Positions 34,954-44,264 of a DNA stretch of 64,000 nt are shown here, one piece after another. The notes beneath the pieces are model-generated. The model searched no databases, was not told where the DNA came from, and saw only the letters and a program-made list of their open reading frames with translations. The stretch spans positions 744,001-808,000 of the forward strand of contig OZ244903.1 of assembly GCA_965221625.1 (NCBI GenBank), given 5' to 3'. How positions within the stretch are numbered: the stretch's first letter is position 1; every line of letters begins with the position of its first letter. The translations under genes were made by a program, and so were the position numbers. This DNA is from Bin127 sp965221625 (GTDB lineage Bacteria; Chloroflexota; Dehalococcoidia; Lucifugimonadales; Lucifugimonadaceae).

Positions 34954-35918
34954 ACCTGCCTCCGTAATCGCGGGTTGGCGATCGGGTCCAATCCGGCGGT
35001 GATGAGGTACAAGCTGCCGAAGACTAGTGCGAGCGCGAGGACCGGCGGTGCCCACCACCACCAAATTCCTCGGAACGGTGCCGAGTAGAAGAGTGCCCAG
35101 TAGATGGTATTGCCCAAGGTCGGTTGGTTCTGGGGTCCCAATCCGAGTGCATCCATGCCGATGGTAGTCAACATTGCGGTGGCAACGGCTGTGGCGAAAC
35201 TTGCGGCGAGGAATGGGAGCAGATTGGGCAGCATCTCAAGGAAGATCACTTCAAGTGTGTTCGCACCTGAAATCTGGGACACCGCGACGTATGCACGCTC
35301 CCGCATCGTCAACACTTGGGCACGGATGGCGCGCAACGGCCACATCCAGACGAACGCGGAAATAATCAGAGCCTGTTGGGTTACGTCGATTGAGGACTTC
35401 AGCGTTACGGCCACTACGACGAGGATCATCAACACTGGCACCGTGATGAGCATGTCGGCGAAGCTTTTGAGGATGTTGTCGATGATTCCGCCGACGAATC
35501 CACCGATGAAGCCGAGAACGGTTCCGATGGACATTCCGATGAGTGCTGCTAGGAAGCCGACGTAGATCGTCAACGGAGTTCCCAGTAGAGTAACCGCCCA
35601 AACGTCGCGCCCTTGGCTATCCGTTCCGAGCAATGAAAATGCGCTGCGGTCTTCCCCTTTTACTCGGTACTCAACGGTTTGCCCCGGCGACAAGTCGATG
35701 TCGACAGTGCCAGCGCGTGCGAGTTCCGGATCGACGAACTGTGAACCGACCAATCCGAATAGCACCATGAATGCGAGCAGGAACAAGCCTATCCAGAGAG
35801 TCGGATAGGTGCGCATCCAGCGTAACGGCATCAGCAAACTGCGCATCAGTGTGCGACCGTCGCCAGGTTCGAGCGTCGTGTCCAGTGATGCGTCGGTGTT
35901 CTGTGCTGGTGCTGCCAT
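34950..35918 (-). CDS. ABC transporter permease (DppC/OppC-like)
   Basis: A 322-residue inner-membrane permease. The first helix is LWIGLFLLAFMVLFGLVGSQ, followed by a periplasmic stretch with LLGTDSQGRDVWA, the conserved DppC phrase. Five more helices follow, and the EAA-like cytoplasmic loop is RERAYVAVSQISGANTLEVI. It lies 22 bases after the DppB-like permease and overlaps the downstream ATPase by 4 bases. Confidence 0.95.
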   Translation of the reverse strand: MAAPAQNTDASLDTTLEPGDGRTLMRSLLMPLRWMRTYPTLWIGLFLLAFMVLFGLVGSQFVDPELARAGTVDIDLSPGQTVEYRVKGEDRSAFSLLGTDSQGRDVWAVTLLGTPLTIYVGFLAALIGMSIGTVLGFIGGFVGGIIDNILKSFADMLITVPVLMILVVVAVTLKSSIDVTQQALIISAFVWMWPLRAIRAQVLTMRERAYVAVSQISGANTLEVIFLEMLPNLLPFLAASFATAVATAMLTTIGMDALGLGPQNQPTLGNTIYWALFYSAPFRGIWWWWAPPVLALALVFGSLYLITAGLDPIANPRLRRQV

Positions 35919-35940
35919 CTAAGAATCGAGCGGTTTCGAA

Positions 35941-36948
35941 TTAGTTGCGCGGGGCGTAGGTGATACGTGGATCTAGTCGTGGGTAGACGAGGTCGAGTAT
36001 CAAGGTGGCGATGGCGATCGAAAGGATGACAAGGTAGGCGATACCGTAGAGCAACGTGTAATCGAAGTTCCTGATTGCCTGCAGCAGCATCGATCCGATG
36101 CCCGGATACCCGAAAACTACCTCGACGAGGATGACGCCGGACACCACGTGACCCAACGTCAGCGCGAACGATGTAACTTGCGGCAGCATGGCGTTGCGGA
36201 CTCCGTACCAGGCGAACAATCTCCAACTCTTCGCGCCTTTGGCCTCGGCCAGCAACATGTAGTCTTCGCCTTGTGTCGTCACCATCATGCCGCGCATGCC
36301 GATCGCCGAGAATCCGATGCTGACAAGGATGATCGAGCACGCCGGGAGTATGGCGTGTCGGAAAGCGTCGACGTAAAATCCCCAGTTCCATCCCGGCGTG
36401 GTGCCTACCTTGTATCCGCCGCCGAGAGGCAACCACTCCAGAGAAAAAGCGAATACGTGGATCAATGCGATGCCGACGAGGTAGTACGGGATGGATGACA
36501 ATGCCATCACGGGCGGGAAGAGTGCTTTGAAGACGCGAGACGCACCTGGCCACGCCACAAGGGCACCCAATGCCATGCCGAGGATCATGTAGATGAGCGA
36601 TGACACGGTCACCAAGACAAGCGTCCATGGCAGTGCTTGGGCGATGATCGAGCGAACTTGAGTTGGGAAAAATGCGATTGAAAACCCGAAGTCGAAACGG
36701 GCGAAGTTCCAGACGTAGCGGACGTACTGTTGCCAAAGGGGTTGATCGAGTCCGAACCGCTTCTCGAAGTTCTTGATCATCGCCTCCGTGTTGCCACTTG
36801 ACACGGCACCGCGTGAAGCGAGTTGGCTCATGCGCTCCTCGATCGGATTAACGTCGGCGATCCTAGGGACGGCGAAGTTGAAGGTAGCCGCGCCCCATAC
36901 AACAAGCAAGAAGACGCCGAGGCGGCGCAGTAGGTACTCGAGAGTCAT
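35941..36948 (-). CDS. ABC transporter permease (DppB/OppB-like)
   Basis: A 335-residue permease and first gene of the importer operon. The start TLEYLLRRLGVFLLVVWGA is the classic DppB opening. The cytoplasmic EAA-like loop is QGEDYMLLAEAKGAKSWRLF, and VILVEVVFGYPGIGSMLLQA is typical of the family's late helix. Six helices are predicted. The gene is divergent from the solute-binding protein gene, with 181 bases between. Confidence 0.95.
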   Translation of the reverse strand: MTLEYLLRRLGVFLLVVWGAATFNFAVPRIADVNPIEERMSQLASRGAVSSGNTEAMIKNFEKRFGLDQPLWQQYVRYVWNFARFDFGFSIAFFPTQVRSIIAQALPWTLVLVTVSSLIYMILGMALGALVAWPGASRVFKALFPPVMALSSIPYYLVGIALIHVFAFSLEWLPLGGGYKVGTTPGWNWGFYVDAFRHAILPACSIILVSIGFSAIGMRGMMVTTQGEDYMLLAEAKGAKSWRLFAWYGVRNAMLPQVTSFALTLGHVVSGVILVEVVFGYPGIGSMLLQAIRNFDYTLLYGIAYLVILSIAIATLILDLVYPRLDPRITYAPRN

Positions 36949-36980
36949 GTCGAATTCAGCGAAAATCCGGCATTCGCTGG

Positions 36981-37009
36981 TTGGTTGCGTTCGTAATTCT
37001 AGTTAAGAT
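36981..37009 (+). promoter_or_regulatory. Sigma-70-like promoter of the solute-binding protein gene
   Basis: ttggtt (36981-36986) and taagat (37004-37009) are separated by 17 bases. Transcription would start near 37016, leaving a leader of about 113 bases. The ATG follows gaaggaaacgga. Confidence 0.5.
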
Positions 37010-37129
37010 TAGCCTAAGCAGTACTCATCGAACTTTCGAGTAGCTTGTAGCTACCGATTTTGGCAGATGGGGGATTAGGATAACCGAGCCGATACTAGTG
37101 CACGTTTCGTGCGATAGAAGGAAACGGAA

Positions 37130-39046
37130 ATGTTCATGAACATAGGGCGAAGAGTGGAGGCCTGGCGGCTCTTCCGAGTTTTCGTGCTGGCAACGGCAGT
37201 TGCGACGATAGCGATCGCGTCTATTGCTTGCGCGTCCGAAGATCCAACGGCTACGCCGGTACCGCCGACTCCGACGCCGGTAGCGGAACCGCCGACGCCA
37301 TCACCGGATCCAACGCCGATACCAGAAGCCACACAGGCAATGGATTCGTCGTCGATGATGATGGACCCGGACTCGATACCGCGCGAGAAGACGTTGATCG
37401 TCATGAGTGGCGGTCAAGACGGTCGATTCCCGGATTGGGAGAACTTCAACAATTACGTCCCTGGCGGAACCGGCGGATGGCACACAGGTCCGCTCCAAAC
37501 GATGAGTGAACCGCTTCTGATGTTCAACCTGCTGACAGGCGAGACGGATTTCTGGCTCGCCGAATCGATGGACATGAGTGACGACTTCACCGAGGTCACG
37601 CTCAAACTCCGCGAAGGCATCGAGTGGAGCGACGGTATGCCCTACACCGCAGAGGACGTGGCGTTCACGTTCCAAATGGTGATGGACAACCAAGATTCGA
37701 TGGTTCACACGGCGGAGATCCACCTGCTGGATTCCGTAGAAGTAATCGACACCCACACGGTTAGATTCACGCTGAAGGAGCCGTCGCCGAGTTGGTGGGT
37801 GAACACACTCACGAGCAACCACGGTCTCTCCGAGCACATTGTGCCGAAGCACATCTGGGAAGGCAAGGATCCGCTAGAGTTCACCTTCTACGACCCCGAC
37901 CAAGGTTGGCCGATCGCGACCGGTCCGTTCGCCTTGGCGTCGGCGTCTCCGGAGCAGAAGGTCTTCGTACGACGCGACGATTGGTGGGCGGCCGAAACCG
38001 GTTTCAAGCCTTTGCCAGAGGTCGAAAAGGTTGTCTACATCCCGCAGCGTGAAGAGACGCAACGGGCGCAGATGATCATCCAGAACGAGATCGACAGCAT
38101 GAGCATGGTCCCAGTTGACACCTTGCTGGACGTCTTCGAGAAGAACCCTGACGTGGTCAGCTGGAGCAGGCAAGATCCGCCGTACGGGTATCTGGACTGG
38201 TGCCCGATCGGCCTCTTCGTCAACAATGCGGGCGAGAGTCCGGTTGCCGCAAGCAAGGACATTCGCTGGGCGTTGAACTACGCCCTCAACCGAGAAATCC
38301 TCGTCAGCAATGCCGAGCGCGGTGCCGGGACGATCGCTTACCACATGATCACGCCGTATTCGTGGTTCGACCCGTTTGAAGAAGTGCTGCAACCGATCTA
38401 CGAGAAGCACAACCTCAATCCTTCGGATCACTACGATTTGATCGACGAGCGCATGGCCGCAGCTGGTTACGAGAAGAACTCCGACGACATGTGGGAGAAG
38501 GACGGCGAAATCATCGAGATGAGCATCGGCTTCCCGTCATGGCTCGCCCGATATGGCGTTCACATCGTACGGCAATTGCAAGACGCTGGTTTCGCTGCGG
38601 AGATGGACCAGAGCCCGGGCACTGGCGAAGCGTTCGGACGCGGCGAGCGCGACTACCAGTTCGGATGTAAAGGTCCGTCTGGCGTCCTCGGTGCAGACCC
38701 CTACTACATGCTCTCGCTCTACTCCTCGGCAACCTATCGCGACATCGGCGAACCACCGGTCAACCCGTGGGCGACCGCACGTTGGCAGAACGCGGAGTTC
38801 GACGAAATCGTTACCGAGATGTCGAAGATTCCGGCGACCGATCCACAAACGATGGAGCTGTTCGAGGATGCGATGGACATCTGGTTCGAGGAGCTGCCCG
38901 ACATCTACGTTTCCCAGCTGATCATCCGCCACCTCGGTAATGAGAACTACTGGGAAGGCTGGCCCTCAAAGGACAACAACTACGGTGTGTTGCACCCGTG
39001 GCAGCAAGAGTTCCTGAAGATCACGACAAGTCTGAAGGCGAAGTAG
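37130..39046 (+). CDS. ABC transporter substrate-binding lipoprotein (family 5)
   Basis: A 638-residue extracytoplasmic binding protein. The signal peptide ends at lipobox ASIAC, followed by a Thr-Pro linker of about 40 residues. Family 5 features include SEPLLMFNLLTGET, LREGIEWSDGMPYTAEDVAF, the transition VRFTLKEPSPSW, IRWALNYALNREILV and the final IYVSQLIIRHLGN. Proteins of this family deliver oligopeptides, nickel chelates or other solutes. The divergent permease-ATPase operon is the obvious partner. A good ribosome-binding sequence (aagga) lies upstream. A strong hairpin follows the stop. Confidence 0.93.
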   Translation: MFMNIGRRVEAWRLFRVFVLATAVATIAIASIACASEDPTATPVPPTPTPVAEPPTPSPDPTPIPEATQAMDSSSMMMDPDSIPREKTLIVMSGGQDGRFPDWENFNNYVPGGTGGWHTGPLQTMSEPLLMFNLLTGETDFWLAESMDMSDDFTEVTLKLREGIEWSDGMPYTAEDVAFTFQMVMDNQDSMVHTAEIHLLDSVEVIDTHTVRFTLKEPSPSWWVNTLTSNHGLSEHIVPKHIWEGKDPLEFTFYDPDQGWPIATGPFALASASPEQKVFVRRDDWWAAETGFKPLPEVEKVVYIPQREETQRAQMIIQNEIDSMSMVPVDTLLDVFEKNPDVVSWSRQDPPYGYLDWCPIGLFVNNAGESPVAASKDIRWALNYALNREILVSNAERGAGTIAYHMITPYSWFDPFEEVLQPIYEKHNLNPSDHYDLIDERMAAAGYEKNSDDMWEKDGEIIEMSIGFPSWLARYGVHIVRQLQDAGFAAEMDQSPGTGEAFGRGERDYQFGCKGPSGVLGADPYYMLSLYSSATYRDIGEPPVNPWATARWQNAEFDEIVTEMSKIPATDPQTMELFEDAMDIWFEELPDIYVSQLIIRHLGNENYWEGWPSKDNNYGVLHPWQQEFLKITTSLKAK

Positions 39047-39089
39047 CACTCGACCAACCAAACCGGACGGCGAAAGTCGTCTGGGCAGA

Positions 39090-39144
39090 CGCCCCGAGAA
39101 CCTCACCCGTCTCGCACGCAAGCCGACGGCAGGTTCTCGGGGCG
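39090..39144. terminator. Large inverted repeat between convergent genes
   Basis: cgccccgagaacct (39090-39103) pairs perfectly with aggttctcggggcg (39131-39144), a 14-bp stem with a 27-base loop, followed by tttcgattcc on the plus strand. It is placed to stop transcription from both the solute-binding protein gene and argG. The T-run is short, so it could also act as an mRNA 3'-end stabiliser. Confidence 0.65.
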
Positions 39145-39191
39145 TTTCGATTCCCGTTCTGACTTCGGGAGCGGAGTAAATGACGGCGCGG

Positions 39192-40415
39192 TTACTTCGC
39201 GTCGTGCATCGTCTGATTCCGCATCTGGGTGCGCGCCGGGAGGCTGTAGATGTCGATGAACCCAACGGCCGCTGCGTGGTCGAACTCGTCCTCGGTGGAG
39301 TAAGTCGCCAATCCGTAGTCGTAAAGCGAGTATGGAGATCTGCGTCCGGTAACCGTTGCCGCCCCTTTGAAGAGCTTGATGCGCACGTCGCCCGTCGTAT
39401 AACGCATCGCCGAACTGACGAAGGCATCAAGGTCTTCGCGAAGATTCGTGTACCACCGTCCGTCGTAGACGAGATCGGCATAGATCTGCGCCAGCTGGGA
39501 CTTCAATCGCTGCTGATCTCTCGAAAGCGTGGCCGTTTCGAGTGCTCGCAAACCTTCGTATAGGACGCTGGCGGCGGGCGTTTCATACACCTCGCGGGAT
39601 TTGATGCCGACTAGACGGTTTTCGAGGTGGTCAACTCGCCCCACTCCTTGTGCACCGGCGATGAGATTGAGTTGCTCAATTAGTTCGACGAGATCGATTC
39701 GCTCCCCGTTTAGGGCAACTGGCACGCCTTGCTCAAATGAGATTTCAACCTCTTCGGCTTGATCTGGCGCGGTGTCCGGTGCTTGGGTCCAAGAGAATGC
39801 GTCTTCTGGCGGTGATTGCCAGGTGTCCTCTAGGTCTTCACCCTCGATTGCCAGTCCCCACATGTTGCGGTCGATAGAGTAGACGCGTTGATCATCGCCG
39901 ACTTCGCGTAATTCAAGTCCAGCGCGTGCGGCGAACTCTTTCTCCTCGTCACGCGTCATGTCCCATTCACGAGCCGGGGCGATGATGCGCAACGGTTCGC
40001 CATGGGCAGCCAACGTTTTAATGCCGGCATCGAATCGTACTTGGTCGTTGCCTTTGCCGGTGCATCCGTGGGCGACGGCTACGGCACCGACTTGGCGTGC
40101 CGCTTCTACGAGCTTCTTCGCCATCAACGGACGTCCGAAGGCGGTAGAAAGCGCGTATGCCGATTCGTACATTGCGCCGGCCTTCAATCCTGGAACGATG
40201 AAGTCACGTGCGAACTCTTCTCTAACGTCCCAGACCAGTGATTCGACTGCACCAGCAGACGCGGCTCGCTCCCGCACGCCTTCGAGTTCCGGACCACCTC
40301 CGATATCGACGGTGAGGGTAACAACGTCAAGGTCGTAGTTTTCGCGAATCCATACGATTGAAATCGTGGAGTCCATGCCTCCGCTGTAAGCGAGTACGCA
40401 CTTGTCTCTAGCCAT
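39192..40415 (-). CDS. argG: Argininosuccinate synthase
   Basis: A 407-residue enzyme that joins citrulline and aspartate with ATP to form argininosuccinate in arginine synthesis. The N-terminal P-loop-like motif VLAYSGGMDSTISIVWI is diagnostic (SGGLDTS form in most relatives). AVAHGCTGKGNDQVRF is the second nucleotide-binding signature, and LIAGAQGVGRVDHLENRLVG is the conserved C-terminal region. The length is normal. It is 120 bases downstream of ogt on the same strand. Other arginine genes are not in the window. Confidence 0.97.
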   Translation of the reverse strand: MARDKCVLAYSGGMDSTISIVWIRENYDLDVVTLTVDIGGGPELEGVRERAASAGAVESLVWDVREEFARDFIVPGLKAGAMYESAYALSTAFGRPLMAKKLVEAARQVGAVAVAHGCTGKGNDQVRFDAGIKTLAAHGEPLRIIAPAREWDMTRDEEKEFAARAGLELREVGDDQRVYSIDRNMWGLAIEGEDLEDTWQSPPEDAFSWTQAPDTAPDQAEEVEISFEQGVPVALNGERIDLVELIEQLNLIAGAQGVGRVDHLENRLVGIKSREVYETPAASVLYEGLRALETATLSRDQQRLKSQLAQIYADLVYDGRWYTNLREDLDAFVSSAMRYTTGDVRIKLFKGAATVTGRRSPYSLYDYGLATYSTEDEFDHAAAVGFIDIYSLPARTQMRNQTMHDAK

Positions 40416-40535
40416 ATTCGATCTCAGTTCCTAGATTGGTGCTGATCCGTTCTGATGCCGCGCCGCGACATGATTCAAATCGTACACCGGGTTCTGAAGC
40501 GTGCCGCAATGCGGTTGGGCCGCACGATCGCCCGA

Positions 40536-41078
40536 TCAGGAACCGAGCGCGGAGATTTCGCAGGTTTGCTCTAACGCGAGAAGTCTTGACTTTAACGGCA
40601 ACCCGATTGAGCCGCCGAAGCCGTGTAGATTGCCATCGGATCCGACGACACGATGGCAGGGGATGATGATCGGCACTGGATTGGTAGCCATCGCTCTGCC
40701 CGCGGCCCGAGCTGACATGCGAGACCCCGAGGCCCGTTCCGCCAACCATGCGTAAGTGCGGGTTTCGCCACGAGGTATCTTCCGACAGGCGTCTCTCGCC
40801 CGGCGCGTGTAGGGAGTCCAAGACGTTTCGTCGATTGCGATGCCGTCGAGATCGACGTCTTCACCCGTCGCATAGGCCTGCAACAGCGTTGCCAACTTGT
40901 GCATCGAAGTATCGTACGACGGTTCGAATGTTGCGGGGTCGCATTTGATTGCGGTTACCGCGGTTTCTCGCGTCGGTTCGGGAAGCGACATTCGCAGGAG
41001 ACCGTTTCTACTCGAGATCGCGGCGATCCAACCGAGTTCTGTCTCGAAGTAATGCGCTGCTGCGATTTCGTTCGACAA
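40536..41078 (-). CDS. ogt: Methylated-DNA-protein cysteine methyltransferase
   Basis: A 180-residue suicide DNA-repair protein that takes the alkyl group from O6-alkylguanine onto its own Cys. The active site is IIIPCHRVVGSDG. The helix-turn-helix region is RKIPRGETRTYAWLAERAS, followed by the Arg-finger region AAGRAMATNPVP. The N-terminal half (YFETELGWIAAISSRNGLLR) is the usual ribonuclease-H-like domain. There is no Ada N-terminal metal-binding domain, so it is an Ogt-type enzyme. It lies 24 bases after the transglutaminase-like gene. Confidence 0.96.
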   Translation of the reverse strand: MSNEIAAAHYFETELGWIAAISSRNGLLRMSLPEPTRETAVTAIKCDPATFEPSYDTSMHKLATLLQAYATGEDVDLDGIAIDETSWTPYTRRARDACRKIPRGETRTYAWLAERASGSRMSARAAGRAMATNPVPIIIPCHRVVGSDGNLHGFGGSIGLPLKSRLLALEQTCEISALGS

Positions 41079-41102
41079 TGTCCGTCAGAAGTTGCTTGGC
41101 GT

Positions 41103-44100
41103 TCAGGAATTAACAGCATCGATCGAAGAACGCGGCGTCAATCCGAAGAGTCGTTTGACGCGATGTTTGAGCACCGATCGCGCGATTCTGCGCCAGGACC
41201 TCGATATGACCTTTGGTTCGTCGTTTACCGGCTTTCCATCGGACACGGCGTCATCGACTGGATCGACAGTGTCCTCGGCTGGCGTCACTTCGCTCGAAGC
41301 TGTTTGGGGGCCGTAGACGTAGCCTTCGTATGCCACCAATAGTCGCTGGGTTTCCACATCGCGTTCTGCGATGCGACCGATGTAGTTGAGGTACTCGCGT
41401 GCGGATGCGCTGCGAGGTCGACGATACCCAAGCAGATTGCACACGCGCGTCAACTGCGTATAGGCTCGCACCGCAGCGGGAAGTTGCCTGAGATTCCAAC
41501 GCCAGATCATTGTGAGTACGAAAACCAACGCCAAAATGCTTGCCGCCGCCGAAGTCGGAACCACGGGTATGTTCGATGGATCGTACCAAGACGTTTGCTG
41601 TTGCGCGTTCGTTTGTCTGGATCGCAAGAAGTCTTGAGCTTGCAGGGCGAGATCGTCAAGGTCTTCAAGGTAGAGGAGGTAATCGGGATCGAACTCCGCC
41701 GAACCGATAAGTCCGAACGGTATCGTCGAAGTAGGCGTTGTGGGCACGATGACGTTACGTGGTGCAGCCGGTCTGCCGGGTGTAACTTCAACGTCGATCC
41801 ATCCGTATCCGGTGGCGTAGATCTGTGTCCAGCCGTGACGATTGCGATCACGGATGAGGAACTGACCTTGGTCGGGGACGTATTCCCCGGCACTCCATCC
41901 TTGGACCATGCGAGAGGGCACGCCGGCGATGCGGAGCATGACCGTACCGGCGGTGCCAAAGTACTGGCTGTAACCTTTTCGCTTCGACGTATCGCAATTC
42001 GGCAACTCTGATGGACAAGGCTCTGCAATGGTTTCGAATAGGAAGTAGTAGACGCCGTCATCGAATGGTCCTGGTCCTTCGATTTCGAGCGAATAGACCT
42101 GTGATTGCAGGAACGCCTTGATTGCCTGCGTCTTCTCCCACGGAGTGATTGCACCGGCGTCGGCGATTATTCGGTTTGTGAGGTCGTAGATTTCGGATGA
42201 AACGGTATCTGGGAGGGACAGATAGCGATCTGAAATCCATGGCGGGTATATGTCCGACATCGTCGCCAAGTCGGAGTCCTCGGCAGTCGACACGTAGGTG
42301 GATACGGCATAGACTTCGTGCTTCTCTCGCAGCTCTTGGAAAGTTACCGTGTTCTGTTCGGTTGGACCGTTGCGAGCGATGCGCATCAACTCTGCACTGG
42401 ATCCGTCGGCACCGGCGTAGATGCGGAAGTTGAAGGTATCCCACGGGATTCCGCTCCCCGAGAGGTCCATCACGTTGAGGTCTTGTTGGGTGATCGTGAA
42501 CCGATACCAATCGAGAGTACCAGTTGAGCCGTTGGGCAAGGCCCCGTTTTCGGAGATGGAGGCGAGATCTTCGGGGCTGATGAGGAATGACAGGTTCCTA
42601 GGTCCGTTGCCGTTGTTTAGATTGGCGCGTTCCCGCAACGCAACGGTCGAGACACGGAAAGCGATCGTATCGGGCGTGTTGTCGGCACCGGAAATGAGTT
42701 CGAGCAACGCTTGCCCGGAGATTTTGAATGTCATGCTTTCAAATGCGCCATTCGCCGACAGCTCCATCTCTTCGAGCGAACTGGAGGTGATCGAGTAGGT
42801 GATCTGCTCTTCGAGATTCCCGATAGGGATGACGCCAGATCGGAGATTTCGTATAGCCGTCCCGATGTCGCGCGCCGACATAGCTGGCTGCGTGCTCAAG
42901 GTGTAGACGGTTCCGGGCGAAGCATCCTCCGCAATCTCCCTTAACTTGTCCCGGAGCTGAAATGCGAAATCTCGGAGATCATCGGGCAATTCGGCGAGAG
43001 CAGCAGGACTGCCGGTAAGTGGGACGTCCCAAGCCTGCGGTTCGAGCACTTCGACTTGGACGCCGTTGTCCACGGCATGAACCGCCGCGGCCGGGATAAC
43101 CAACTCTGTATTGCCTAATGGCTCGACGATGATCTCGACGCGCTCGCGATTGGTGATGCCGAGATCGTCAGGGAGGTCGATTAGCTTGGTATTGGCGTCG
43201 GCGGGTAACGAGATGCTCGGTGCCGTAACCCATCCCTGGGGTGTGTACTCCTGATACACGCGGGCGGGATGAAGCTTCGCATACGGGCTGCGTACCCACA
43301 TGATGGGATCGTCGGTCAGTTCAATGCCGCCTTGAAACGGGAGAACCGCGTTCGGGAAATATAGGCGATCGTCGTCGCCGCTTGGCACGCCAGCCAAGAG
43401 TCTCTCGGCGGTTGATCGGAACTGTGTGATTGGATTTAGGAACACCGCGTTCCAAGTGGTTCTGAGAGGTTGAGACCTTGGAAGTGCCAATGGCAAAATC
43501 GCGGCGAATACGATGACGATGGTTGCCAGAATGAGACCGTCTCGTGAGGCCACCCAACGGGCTTCTTTGGGAATGCGCAGCTTCGCCATCTTCCATTCAT
43601 TCACTCGGCGGATCGCCACGAGATGTGCGAACTGAGCAACGGCTCCGATCATGAAGAGGTAGAAGGTGTGTTCGTGTTGCCCGATGCGGTGGCTGAGGTT
43701 GACTAACAGGGCGAGTCCGAGGACGAGAGACGGAATCCAAGGATTGTAGTAGCGGAACGTGAGTGTCGTCGTAGCGTATGCGACTATCCAAGTGGCGGTC
43801 ATCATGAGCATCGCGAACGGCACCTGATCTGCGCTGATGCCGCCGTTGATGGCGACGTCGATCCAGAGTGCAAAGCGATCCCAAGCATCGTTCGATCGCG
43901 CCAAAGCGTTGCTGCCCTCAGCGTTTAGAGAGCCTTGCCAGAAAACTGTCGCGATACCGGCGATGAGGAAGACGGCGACCTTGGTGTAGATTGAGGTTCG
44001 ATTCTTCGCCATGACGAAAGCGATGATGGCGGCGATCACGGCGGTCGGGATTAGGTTTGGCAGCTCACCCCATCGGGCGAGGTCGACGGCCCAAGTGACC

Positions 44101-44264
44101 ATCGCCAGCATCCAAGCGAGCAAACCCAACGCGATCCAATCGCTGACGTAGACGTCGGTGGGCCAAAACGGTTGACGCCATGCGCCGCTCAGCACTCGTC
44201 GCGACTGCGCGGATCGGGATCTACTGGCTGATCCGACGTTCCTGTTGAGTGTGATGGTAGTCAT
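41103..44264 (-). CDS. Multi-spanning transglutaminase-like protein (TgpA type) with Cys-to-Ser active site
   Basis: A 1053-residue membrane protein. ATG 44264 overlaps the DUF58 stop as tgatg. About six to seven helices fill residues 35-250 (for example IALGLLAWMLAMVTWAVDLA). A large extracytoplasmic region follows, then the transglutaminase-like core KGYSQYFGTAGTVMLRIAGV and RHGWTQIYATGYGWIDVEV. In relatives the core reads GYCQYFA; here residue 766 is Ser (codon AGC at 41967-41969, one base from TGC). His 810 is kept, and the third triad position reads Glu. A last helix (AAASILALVFVLTMIW) precedes a basic C-terminal domain. MoxR-DUF58-transglutaminase operons are common; their role may be in surface or protein maturation. 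The catalytic Cys loss suggests an inactive or altered enzyme. Confidence 0.88.
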   Translation of the reverse strand: MTTITLNRNVGSASRSRSAQSRRVLSGAWRQPFWPTDVYVSDWIALGLLAWMLAMVTWAVDLARWGELPNLIPTAVIAAIIAFVMAKNRTSIYTKVAVFLIAGIATVFWQGSLNAEGSNALARSNDAWDRFALWIDVAINGGISADQVPFAMLMMTATWIVAYATTTLTFRYYNPWIPSLVLGLALLVNLSHRIGQHEHTFYLFMIGAVAQFAHLVAIRRVNEWKMAKLRIPKEARWVASRDGLILATIVIVFAAILPLALPRSQPLRTTWNAVFLNPITQFRSTAERLLAGVPSGDDDRLYFPNAVLPFQGGIELTDDPIMWVRSPYAKLHPARVYQEYTPQGWVTAPSISLPADANTKLIDLPDDLGITNRERVEIIVEPLGNTELVIPAAAVHAVDNGVQVEVLEPQAWDVPLTGSPAALAELPDDLRDFAFQLRDKLREIAEDASPGTVYTLSTQPAMSARDIGTAIRNLRSGVIPIGNLEEQITYSITSSSLEEMELSANGAFESMTFKISGQALLELISGADNTPDTIAFRVSTVALRERANLNNGNGPRNLSFLISPEDLASISENGALPNGSTGTLDWYRFTITQQDLNVMDLSGSGIPWDTFNFRIYAGADGSSAELMRIARNGPTEQNTVTFQELREKHEVYAVSTYVSTAEDSDLATMSDIYPPWISDRYLSLPDTVSSEIYDLTNRIIADAGAITPWEKTQAIKAFLQSQVYSLEIEGPGPFDDGVYYFLFETIAEPCPSELPNCDTSKRKGYSQYFGTAGTVMLRIAGVPSRMVQGWSAGEYVPDQGQFLIRDRNRHGWTQIYATGYGWIDVEVTPGRPAAPRNVIVPTTPTSTIPFGLIGSAEFDPDYLLYLEDLDDLALQAQDFLRSRQTNAQQQTSWYDPSNIPVVPTSAAASILALVFVLTMIWRWNLRQLPAAVRAYTQLTRVCNLLGYRRPRSASAREYLNYIGRIAERDVETQRLLVAYEGYVYGPQTASSEVTPAEDTVDPVDDAVSDGKPVNDEPKVISRSWRRIARSVLKHRVKRLFGLTPRSSIDAVNS

